A stretch of 64,000 nucleotides of DNA, taken from assembly GCA_036852015.1 (NCBI GenBank), contig JAANDG010000316.1, positions 103,949 to 167,948 on the forward strand. The letters are read 5' to 3'. The DNA is from Pelodera strongyloides. Lineage: Eukaryota; Nematoda; Chromadorea; Rhabditida; Rhabditidae. The notes under the pieces are model-generated. The model was not told where the DNA came from. It was given only the letters and a program-made list of their open reading frames with translations, and ran no database searches. The position numbers and the translations under genes are program-made. Shown one piece after another: positions 33,801 through 45,400 of the stretch; positions within the stretch are counted from its first letter, which is position 1; each line of letters starts with the position of its first letter.

Positions 33801-35743
33801 ACAATTCTTCTCTCCATATGCTTTTTCGTAACAGTTGTCAGTGAGATGACTCCTCCCACATCCGAAGCGGTTCCCTTATTAGGTATGCCCTTTTTTGCTT
33901 ATGTAAGCTATAAGTAAGTGCCTTCTGATCAACTTTGGATTAGAGACTGTAAGCGTCATGCCTATTTTTTATGATCAGCCCGAAATCTAAATCGCGCCTT
34001 CTAGGTCTCTTCTTCTCTGTGCTCACGTTCATCCTCTCCGTCTCTGTCTGCTTCACTGTTAATGTTCTCAATCTACGGTATCGTCAAGCACTCAATCACA
34101 AAATGAATCCAGTGGTGAGAAAATTTAAAGGGACGTGCTCTTTTTATATATATTTTTTCATAGTTTTACACCGATCCTATACAACAAAGCACATATGTTG
34201 GAATGGGAACACGACAAAAAAAAGAAGAAATACTCAGAATACCCCCAATTCCAGTTCTACAAAGTGTTCCTCGTGTGGCTTCCATGGCTCCTTCTGATGA
34301 AACGGCCCGGAGTGCTCTTCCAAAAGGGAAAAGAAAGAAGGGATAATGAATATGATGCATTTGAATGCGAGGATGTGGTCGATACCGTGGTCAGTTACAT
34401 TTCTTATATGCAAAATGAAAAATGAGTCAAATAGATTAGTTGGCCTAAACACCAATGGTAGTCTGCGAAGAACTGAAATAAGCTTGTTTATTCTCCCTCG
34501 CTTGAAACACTCATTACATTACAGTACCCCTGCTGTTGTACTCATGATGATTCGGTGCTTCCTTTGGAAACTTTGGAACCATCTCCCATTTCATATAACG
34601 GGGGAATGATTCGGCCTCTTCTCACAAAGATGTACAGGTAAACTAAACTTTTGTTCCGTCGTTTTTATAGGCATAGGGTTGGTTTATTGATTGGCTTATT
34701 GGTCGTATTTAAACTGAACAACTAACATTTCAGCATGCCTGCTGAGCACTTGCACTTGGAGCGTAAAGTTGGGGATGGAATCTTCCCCAAACCTGTGACG
34801 CTTTTCAGAAGGTTGCTTTTGGTTCTATTTTATTTTGTTTCTTCATATCATGTTTTATAATCAGAGCAATTATAACAAATTATCACGCATACCTAGATGT
34901 AAGCATACATAATGTTGTAGTCCTCTCTCTATATCACTTTCACCCGGAATAGAAATACTCAATCAATTTCAGAACACAGAGTCAGAAGGCACGTCGAGTG
35001 ACACAATTCGAGAAATATATCAGAAAGTGTAGGGAGATGGCTGCAGATCCAGGTTAGCATAACACACCTTTTTATTGTTTTGCAATCACCGAACAGGTTC
35101 CTTTTCCTATATTGAAAACATGTTTCAAACCTTTCAGAGAGTCCAAATTATTGTGAATATACACTGGCTGTCGTTGATTATTACACTCATATCCACAACA
35201 AAATGACCGTGGTGAGGAAACGAGTCACTAAACTAAGGAACATCAAGATAAGAGAGGTAGATTTTTTTGTCCTCGTGGGCATATAGTATTGCTGTGTTAT
35301 TCTTTGTAAATTATGTTGTGTCTCAAGTAAGAAAAGATAGACAAACCAATTGAACTAGTCCTTGGGATCATATAGCATTGAAGAGTGTAATGTACCTATT
35401 ATATCTACATTATCCCTATTGCATTTGAAGATAAAATGGTCAAGCCCAAGGCCTATGCTTACTGTAATGTGCTGGGACCAGAGGATTACTGTACTGTGCT
35501 GTTTCTGCGATGTGCCGCGTATTACGCAGTTCCAAAGCTCACTCAAAACTATTTAGGGACACATGGTGACTCAACTCTGAGTTTTTTTTTAAATTTTACT
35601 AATAAATCCATGTTTTGCAGAATGAATGGCGGTTTGCAGCAATGGCTCTAGATCGGCTCTGCCTCATTTTATTCACAATCTTCATTACAATTTGCTTATT
35701 TGCAATGGGCTTTTCAACATCTCGTCCCGATTTTAGAATATGA
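30844..35743 (+). CDS. Nicotinic acetylcholine receptor alpha-type subunit (cys-loop channel)
   Basis: This is a subunit of a pentameric acetylcholine-gated cation channel in the plasma membrane of nerve or muscle. Eighteen exons join in phase to about 553 residues: 30844-30929, 31642-31701, 31881-31968, 32150-32265, 32369-32438, 32608-32673, 32945-33023, 33148-33201, 33283-33364, 33528-33643, 33796-33882, 34005-34114, 34255-34389, 34525-34637, 34734-34811, 34973-35052, 35138-35256, 35621-35743. In order: signal peptide; ligand-binding domain with the cys-loop [15 protein letters not shown]; the vicinal cysteine pair in [10 protein letters not shown] that defines alpha subunits; M1; M2 preceded by SEK, the cation-selective type (exons 33528 and 33796); M3; a cytoplasmic loop of roughly 180 residues; M4 in the last exon. 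ACR-16-like or another nematode ACR group is possible, but I do not assign a symbol. Confidence 0.9.
31014..31238 (-). mobile_element. Non-autonomous Helitron A, GCCGCC subfamily
   Basis: On the minus strand it starts TCTTTCTTATTATATAAAAG and ends GGCGGCGTAGCCGTCTGG before a host T. It is 225 bp and directly abuts Helitron B at 31238/31239. It lies in intron 1 of the receptor gene. Confidence 0.65.
31239..31632 (-). mobile_element. Non-autonomous Helitron B, GCCGCC subfamily
   Basis: On the minus strand it starts TCTTCTTATTTTATAAAGTT after a host A and ends GGCGGCGTAGCCGGCTGG, immediately followed by the TCTTTC start of Helitron A. Its 5' 210 bp match the 5' part of the larger element at 37532-39432 (gcccgtctcacaaaagctcc region). 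The 5' end lies nine bases before the 3' splice site of receptor exon 2. Confidence 0.68.
33669..33752 (+). other. tRNA-like sequence in a receptor intron
   Basis: It reads ggccggggaaactagttggt-agagcactcagtctcaatcc and then ggcgttcgaccccggctcgg. The A-box-like taGTTGGTAGAGC and B-box-like GCGTTCGACCCC are at tRNA-like spacing, and GCCGGGG can pair with CCCCGGC. The cloverleaf is imperfect. It lies in the intron splitting M2 (33644-33795), most of which it occupies. Confidence 0.5.
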
Positions 35744-36434
35744 TCTCTTCTAAGCGAGGGAGCGAGTATCATGTCCTGTGATAGACGGATACCTTGAGTT
35801 CTTTGTTTTCGAGCAATAATACTTTAAAAATTAAGCCCACTGTTTATATATGTTTTTTAATTATCAGGAATGATTTCTTATAAGCCTGACCATTTAACAA
35901 GCATTAATAATAAACAGAAACATGTACCTAATGATCTCTTTATTATTTTGTAATTATTACCGTGCACAATTGTTTAACAAAAGTTTATTTAATGTATGAT
36001 CAACTGTACAACATGGGAAGCCTAAGATATATCATTCAATAATGCAGCTTAGTGCCACGAAGAAAAGAGGACAAGCTGGGTTTTTAAAACAGTAATACTC
36101 GTGTTTAGAGATAGACTTTTCTCCTACTAGGGAAACAAGATTCCTACAATGAACTAACAAAAATATAGAGTTTAGCGAGAAAAACTTCAAAGCCCATTAA
36201 AGAAACACGAATAATATGGTATATTGAGCATAATAGAAGGATTTGAAGAAATACCATTGTTTATGCCGCTTCGACACCGGACCACTTTTAAAACGATATC
36301 AGAAACATTCTAATTGAGATAATTGAAGCCTTTTCTATAAGAGAGTAAAGCAAAAGGACACTAGATAAATAAGATCCTGGAGCTTTTTTGAAAGAAAAGT
36401 TTTGTAACGGTTCCATCCCTTTAAAATCGTTCTG
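35744..36434. other. Intergenic region between convergent genes
   Basis: AT-rich 3' flank. A poly(A) signal AATAAA (in taataataaacag near 35907) may end the receptor transcript. No exon is seen. Confidence 0.4.
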
Positions 36435-39400
36435 TTACCAGTCAATGTTCATCTTCTCATACAAATGTTTCCTCTTTGATATGGCAATTTGTGACTGATC
36501 GCTCACTTCTCGCATTGCATCCAGAACCTAAACATATTTTGTGTTAAAAATTGTCATTTTATTATATTCTTATGTCCCAACTAAAACTGAATAGTCTCTA
36601 CTAGTGCACTTAGTCTCTCCCTTTGCGTATAAATTGTTGCGGGTAACTGTGCCTAAGTAAAAATGAGCCCAAGTAAAACCTAAGTAAAAATCAAACGTTC
36701 TCTACAAGTGAAACTACATTGAACCACCCTTAATAATAAAAAAATATGTTACGCTTCAAGGGCGTGAACCTTTATTTAAAGGTATGGGGTTACTTCAAAT
36801 CACTCCTTTGTTTATTTTTGATATGTGTAGTTCACCAAATAAAAATCACAATCAGTACAAAAAGTTTCCAAATTGAGGATCCCAGAGTGTGTAGTCTGCT
36901 GATATTGGATAGACTTGATATGAATCCCCGTTCTATTCGACAGCTGGTGCACTGTAGTCGGCAAGAAAACGCTATAGACAAGGAGAGGTAGGGAAAGAAT
37001 CGCTCTCACACTTTGTTGTTATCTCACCACCTTTATCAGTCTTTGACTCTCTTAACCTATAGTGCTATTTTCCTGCCGGCTACTGATGCACCAGCTGTCG
37101 AATAGAACGGAGATTCATATCAAGTGTATCCAATATCAGCGGACTACAAACTCTGGGATCCTTAATTTGGAAACTTTTTGAACGGTTTGTGATTTTTATT
37201 TGGTGAACTACACATATGAAAAATAAACAAAGGGGTGATTTGAAGTGACCCCATCCCTTTAAGGGTGCTACGACACAGTTTCAAAGTGAACTTATGACTT
37301 GTTCCCTTAAAAAAGGGGTACGCGTAAAAAATAATACCTCATCGAGTTGTTCCTTAGTATGTGCTGCCGATACACAGAATCGTACCCTGGACTCTGTCAT
37401 GTCTGTGGCTGGAAATGAGACTACCACCACTCCGACACCACGTGCCAACATCTGACGACCGTAGAATCTACAACGACCACAATTATAGTCTTAGTCAAGG
37501 CAAATTACTTTCTTTAGCTTATTATATAACACCAGTCGGCTACCGCCGCCTGAGGCGTCTTTCCAATATTCGCTGATGGTCGCTATGTTTCACTGGGCTA
37601 TATCTATAAGTAGAGGCAACTCTTTCTCGCAAGAATAGTTTCCTGGGGAAAGAACTTAGTTTCTGTTGACTATATTTCTCCTAAATTGTCTGCAACTTGC
37701 TCTACTCTACAATATCGAAAAAATTTCAAATCCTAAAAAAAGGAATGTGCCTGGATGATACGCCGCAATGTTTCTCTGGGCTATATAAGTTAGGAGGAAA
37801 CATTTCTATCCAAAGAGTCTCCAGTCTTTCTTTTTCTTTTTGAAACCCATACCAATATGAACACGGGTTAGAACTTAGTTTCTGTTGACTATATTCCTCC
37901 TAAATTGTCTGCAACTTGCTGGACTCTACAATATCGAAAAAATTTCAAATCCTAAAAAAAGGAATGTGCCTGGATGATACGCCGCAATGTTTCTCTGGGC
38001 TATATAAGTTAGGAGGAAACATTTCTATCCAAAGAGTCTCCAGTCTTTCGTTTTCTTTTTGAAACCCATACCAATATTGAACACGGGTTAGAACTTAGTT
38101 TCTGTTGACTATATTCCTCCTAAATTGTCTGCAACTTGCTGGACTCTACAATATCGAAAAAATTTCAAATCCTAAAAAAAGGAATGTGCCTGGATGATAC
38201 GCCGCAATGTTTCTCTGGGCTATATAAGTTAGGAGGAAACATTTCTATCCAAAGAGTCTCCAGTCTTTCTTTTTCTTTTTGAAACCCATACCAATATTGA
38301 ACACGGGTTAGAACTTAGTTTCTGTTGCTATATTCCTCCTAAATTGTCTGCAACTTGCTGGACTCTACAATATCGAAAAATTTCAAATCCTAAAAAAAGG
38401 AAATGTGCCTGGATGATACGTCGCAACGTTTCGCTGGGCTATATAAGTTAGAAGCAAACATTTGTCCGAAGGAAATGGTTTCACTTTTGTTATTTTCCTT
38501 TTGAAACCTACACCAATATCAAACACGGGGATATAACTTAGTTTCTGTTGACTATATTCCTCCTAAATAAGGACCGGCGCCACGGGGAACATCAAGTTGA
38601 GCACACATCGATGCCATTGACAAGGGAATTATTATAATTGCGAATATGCTTCTTGAATTGCATGGAACAGGGATCTCGGCCTACTTGCCGCACAATCGCT
38701 CGAACGATACCCCGCAAGCATTCTGTATATGGCAGCCTTTGTAGCGTTCACTGGGCGTTCCGCAGTGGAGGTGCCCTGCAGTGGGTGTTCTTTGAACTCT
38801 ATCGCTCGGCATGTACTCCGCGCCCTTGGTGTACATGCAAACTTTTGTGTGGTGCTCATGTGAGCGCTCCACAATGGCGTTGCACAGCAAGTGGTTGTTC
38901 CTTGAACATTATCGCTCGGCCGATACTCCGCTTCCTTGGAGTATAATGCAACATTTTGTGTGGCATTCGAGTGAGCCATCCGCAATGGCGTTGGTGAGTA
39001 TATGCGTGAGTATATGCAGTCTGCGAGTGCGTAGCTCAGGGCTGGATTCTCGTAGGTTGCTCAAGGTGAGGATAATCTCACGTTGAAAGGCAATATGGAA
39101 AATTTTTTTGTAAAATAAGAGTAAATAAAGCATTAGACGAAAAAGCGTGATTTCAAGTTTTCAAAATTGGTCGTTCTTTGAGTTTTATGCCGTGAGTGTT
39201 CTTTGAACCCTTTGTGCCGCAGAAACGCCCGAACGATACACCACACATATTCCACATATGCAGCCTTTTTTGGACGTTTGTGAGAGGGGCGCTCGGGAAG
39301 TGAGATGGCTCAGTGCACGGGAACGTGAACTACTGAACCAATCCTACAACCTGAGCGTAACGCACATCATCCAAACACACAATCAATCAAACAAACAAAC

Positions 39401-42400
39401 AAACAAAGCTCCCAACTTTATATAATAAGATAGCAAAGTTTGACAGTTTGATGCGTTTTATGTCCGCAACGTTTTTCTACGTTTCAGATGCTTGGTATAA
39501 ATAGGCCAACTTCTTATTATATAAACTATATACTCTTCACACGTTTCATATAAGTTTGCCCATTTTTTTTTTCGTGAGTACTTCGAATTATCGCCTAAGT
39601 CGTATTGGAGAGTCCTATCGCCTCAGGCGGCGATAGCCGTCTGGCGTAATAGACAGTGCTCTTCATAAGTTTGAGTGCACCCAAAAAAATGTGTTTCTAC
39701 TAGGTCTTGAGAAAGGCGCCTCAGGCGGCGATAGCCGTCTGGCGTAATAGACAGTGCTTTTCATAAGTTTGAGTGCACCCAAAAAAATGTGTTTCTACTA
39801 GGGTTTGAGAAAGTTAGCGCAACCACTAACTCAAGCATGCCCAAAAACCCAAACGAAATGATTTTCAGCATAAAAAATAAAGCAATTATATAATCATATA
39901 AATTTTAATGACGCCAGCATTTTAAGTCAAAAAAGGAATGCCATAATTCGCACAAACCATCTAAATGGTATTGTAGATCTTTTCATGGCGAGAATTTCTG
40001 TAAAAAATATGATTTTAGGCGTACTCCGAGGAAAGTTATGACGTCTCAACGTACGCTCGAAGGAGCAGTTTTTGCTCCCTAGCGTACCCACCCTTAATAA
40101 ACTTCGCAATTGCCTAACATCAAGACGCCGTAACTACGTAACTTTCTTCGGAGTACGCCAAAAATTATGAAAAAATTTACAGAAATTCTCGCCATGAAAA
40201 GAACGAGAGTTCATTTTTTGACTTACAGTGATGGAGTCATTAAAATTTATAAATTTATACAATTGTTTTATTTTTTATGCTGAAAAATTATGCTGAAAAA
40301 TAATCTTGTTTGGGTTTTTGGGTATGCTTGATTTAGTCGTTGCGCTAGATTTCCTCAAAACCTAGTAAAAACACATTTTTTTTGTGTGCACTTGAACTTA
40401 TGAAGAGCACTGTATGTGGCCTTTATGTAATTATAAGGCAAGTCCTTACCCACACATGGTCGGATAGTAGATGAGAACCGGAACAACTGGCGAGTCGTCG
40501 GAACCAAAAACAATGTGACCCATCTGAATGCGAAGTTATTTTGCTCAAGCATTGTTTAAGTTTACGTTTATATATAATTATTATTGATGTTCAACTGTTA
40601 CCTGTTTGAGTTTAAGTCGGAAGTAACGAGCGTTCCGGGAGAGCCGTTCGATTCTCTCCTCCCCTAAATGCAAGAAGCTTGATCGGGCTTATTTAGATTC
40701 GATGACGAGTTCGATGCCTTTTGCTGTGAACAGTTACGCTCTGTAACTCTGTTATATATGACACACACACTTACCATCGTTGGTACCATCTCTACCCATA
40801 ATGATGCTCATCGATGTATGGATTTGCTGTGCCACTGCTGGGGCCATTGGACTACTGTAGTACCCAGTTGGAGATGAGACACGAAGCCAGTTGATGGTAC
40901 GCTATAAAGGGGATAGGAACATGGTACTCGGAATAGGTGGCCGTTCGGTGTGACTTTAACGAATATGGAAGAAGAATTATTTCAAATTACATCAATCTAT
41001 AGAGAATAAGATAGCACCTTGGTTCCTGCGATATATCCGCCAGCCGCTCCAAAACTCTTGGTGAATGTTCCCATGAGAATGTCAACATCATTAGAATCGC
41101 AACCCCAATACTCGACAACTCCACGACCACTGGTTCCCATTGCACCTTGAATAGCGCACATCAGGAATTCAGGAAGAATATAGGCATTCTATTCTAGCTC
41201 CTTACCAACCCAATATAAGCCTCTTATGAATCTGTGTCATATCATAACGGCAATTGGAAGACACCGATACTTGACATACCAATAGAATGGGCTTCATCCA
41301 GATAAAGATATGCGCCGTATTTCTTCTTTAGAGCAATGATTCCCGGCAGATTGCAGATTGATCCCTCCATCGAGTAAATTCCCTCGACGACAATCAGAAT
41401 CTGAAAAAGATACAAGCTGAAGCCTGTGTCGCCTTATTAGGGTGAAATGTGATTCTTTCTACAAATTACCGATCTCCTTTCCTAGCACTACGTTTAGTTC
41501 ACCTGTTTGTCATTTCGTCATGCTTATGAATATTTATTTATACGTTGCTATATTTATACGGTAAAGGGATAGGTGTTATGTTATGTTATGTTCACTAGGA
41601 TTTGTACCGTTTTGAATATTTTCTATTGACAGTTCACAATGCGAAAATTACATTAAATAGCCTGTGCTCCCCGAGGCAGTAGAGCATGCTCAAAAATATG
41701 CTTTCTTGCTGCTTAGAGCATGCTTTCCTTTTCGTTTTTCTCGGAGATTATTTGCAATATTCAATATTGACACACAGTGCATATTACCCAGTTGCCAACT
41801 ACTCAGTTACAAGTTACCCAGCTATCTATTAGTTAAGAAAACCTTGTAATTAATTTGAGTGGATTAACCACTCAAAAAAAAAACATTTGCGGTTCAGTGG
41901 TATTTCAGTGTAGCGCATTCGGTTTCCTGCGGGCGGAGGGTATTCACGGTGCTAGGTTTCAACTTTCTGTTGTCTAGTTTTTAACGTTATTTCTAGGTTC
42001 CAATAAGGTGTCTACTTATTTTTTATATGTCTACTTATTTTTTAAACATTGTTCGTAAATGTGGCCCAATTTTTAAGGTAACATGATACCACATTATTTG
42101 CTAAACGGATTGATTCAAGGTTTGCTCAAACAAAAATGCTGTATTCCTTTTGCAACAATATTCCAAATGCAGAATGTCAAATCTCATTGCTAATCAAATC
42201 GGTCATTTGTTTCCGTTTATATGTTCGTTCTAATTTTCATCCTCGGATGCACACCTTTTGGTGTATTTAATAAATAAATAAATAAAAAGCTAAGCTACTC
42301 GAATTTATAAAACAACTGGGCTGGGGTACCGCAGCCCAGCTAAGTGGGAAATAGCGTGACAGGGGTGTACAAATTGTTGTGATAGGCAGAGGGTGATAAC

Positions 42401-45400
42401 AGGGCCCTGTATCTTCCATGCGTCCCCAGCCCTGGTAAGCTATTTCCCACTTAGCCACGGCTGCGGCACTCCAATTGTTTTATAAATGGAGGTAGATTAG
42501 CTTTTGAGCAAACTCTCCTACCTCGGGGAGCAAAGGTAATTTTATGTAATTTTCGCATTGTGAATATTTTCGGCCATACTATCAATAGAAATTATTCAAA
42601 AAGGTGCAAATCCTAGTGAAACTATCCCTTTAAAGAAATAATGACATGAAATGCAGAAAAAATACAACATAATAGATTGTGCGCCCACCCACAGGTTTGA
42701 AATATCTGCTCTTTAGAGAAAGCATTCAAACCCATCTGCCCACCTTTCTGTATGGTCTGTGTGTCTTCGGATTTCCGTATGCAATTGCATCGCGAAGAAT
42801 CTTCTCCAGTGACTTCATATCTAAACATACTTTTTTTAGAATAACATAATGATCCATTGAAAAAGAAGTAGTCGACGTAATTTTAGGGGTGCAATTTTCT
42901 GGGTGTTCACAACCACGAATGCACAATGCTCCATCACACATATCGATGATATGCAAACGATTACCGTTGTGTTTGAAGACTTTTGTACTGGCTCCAGATA
43001 GACGACATCCGAGAATTAAGGACGCATGATTGTACTGATCGGAGATTATCAACGAGTGCTGCAATAGATCAAAAATATTCATTTTTGAAGAGGAGGCATG
43101 TAGAGGAGCGGAAACATATGTTATCAGTTTATCGTTATTCACATTGAGCTACTCTTTTCCTACAATAGCAAACTGTGGAAAAGTGCACGTTTTTGAGCCG
43201 GCTTATTGCTAAAGTTACCTTATCTACTAAACAGGGTGCGTTCATACTATTAGTTGCGAATCCCATACTGAAACAAATCGCATCTTCCACTCCAAGGAAC
43301 TCAGCCACCAACTTCTCCAAATTAGCTTGGGAGACAGATCTTCCTATAATACACTAATTAAAGCGAAATACCGACCGGTTTTTGAGGCGCATCGTGAACA
43401 GCGGCTTTCTTATGAATTTATGCGAACGGTGTTTTATTTTAATTTTTCTGCATTTGCATATGCTGCATAAAAATGCAGGTGTACTCGATGTGTTTCAAAA
43501 CCCGGCCGTTGTTCCGCTTTAGTGTACCGACCGTTTTTTGAAACGTATGGAGGACTACTCATTCCTTATTTTGCTAAGTGAGCTCGAATACAGTTCGAAT
43601 TTTCATTCTAATTACCATTACGTTTCATTAGAAAATGATGTACGTGAATACAGGTGTCCAAACTATGTTTCAAATCCCGGATGCTAAACCGCTTTAAAAA
43701 ATACTTCGGGGTTACTAGACATTTGATTTTTTCTTATCTTAGTTTAAGCTAAACACATAATGGTGGCTCTAACAATAAGCTAATTATGTGTGTCTGATAG
43801 AAAACATACCACTTTCGTGTACAGTCGTGCATGTTGCAACTCCTTCTTTGTCTATGATCTCAACTGATGCATCTGCACAAGGACCTCTAGAATTTTGTTC
43901 CATAAATGTATTGGAAAAAATTCATTGACAAAACACACGCTCACAACACAAAAAGCTCTCTCTCTCTCGCTCCACATTTCTCTTCTTCACTTGCTACCAT
44001 ATTTCTTGCCCAAAATTCTAACGACATCTTCGGGCTTGCTACCATATTTCTTGCTCAAAATTCTTTACGACATCTTCGGGTTTACTGTAGATTTCAAATA
44101 TATGCCCCTGAGAATTTATTCCCGCCCCATAAAAACTGTAATAGAACACATCGTGTTTATCGACAACATACACTTTTTGAGCGAATCCGAGATAGTTGTA
44201 CGATCCGACGTTGATTACTTTTGTTCTGGAGCCAGTGAACCTGAACGCGATACATTGCGTTGTCGTAATAAATGTTATGAGATGTTGTGTTACTTAGAAG
44301 TTTATAATTCCATGAAGTTCTTGGTAGAAGTTCAGTTATTGACCAGCAACATTTGGCCGGACATTCATCAAGGAACTAGCCATATTACTGGATGATATTC
44401 TCGAAAAAAATAGCCTAATCCTTAGAAGAAGTAGACTGTACTCACTTCATAGATTTTCACTCCGAAACCGGTTTTTCTCATAACTGTCTAATAAACAGTT
44501 GTGTTGAAATGTTTGTACAGCGCAAAGAAAGAAGGATGCGACGTGAAAGTTAAGCAAATGATCAAAAGCAAATAAAGAAAAGAAAATGAAAGAAAGCAAA
44601 AAAAAAAGCAAATAAGGAAAAGAAAATGAAAGAAAGGAAAGACTAGTTGCCAAATTAACATATCTAGATGGAGAGAAATAGTGTGGGAATAGAAAAGCGC
44701 AATTACTTGCACGCTGGGAACCCGTGGTACATTTCTTGGAGGAAGCGCAGCAACAAGTGCGATACGGGTACGCGACAGGTGCGCGACTACTACGTCACAG
44801 CTATGCGACTAGTACACAAGAGGTGCATGACATATACGCACAGGTGCGCCGAAGGTACGCTCACAATTGCCCACCGCTGCGTCAACTAAGACAGTGATTT
44901 GTGATTAGAAGTTACAACATAATAATTTCTCTCTGCGCCACAACTCTATTTCTCTCTTTCTCGACCTCTATTTACTGTTGCGTTTTCCTCTCGCGTTCTC
45001 ACCTACAACAATACAATTTTGTTTTGTTTTGTGCTTAGTATTCATCGTGTGGAAGCTCGGAGTACTGAAGCTGAATGCGGAAAATAGAGCTGACGAGACG
45101 AATATAACTCTCTGAGCGTGAGTTTCGTTGAGTACACCTTTTCGCGAATGAGTAATTAAATGAGTTTCTCCATATTATTAAAAGGATATTATCAAGCGTT
45201 TAATGTACGAAAAATGACCACTTCGTTTAGTCTAGTTAAAATTGCTTGCGACAAAATATAATATAATATAAAGTGCCAAATATTCCGTGTCTTATCAGAA
45301 AAGGAAAGTGTGCTGATCAAACCACTATAGAATAGTACAGTAATGTACTTTAGCACCGTAATTCGTTTTGCTGTAAAGATAGGGGAGACAAAGGCACAAC

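Noticed and set aside
38632..38985. Overlapping 60-117 codon frames on both strands in the GC-richer part of Helitron C
   Set aside because: They lie within a repetitive mobile element, overlap each other on both strands and show no family match. Low stop-codon density here follows from base composition.
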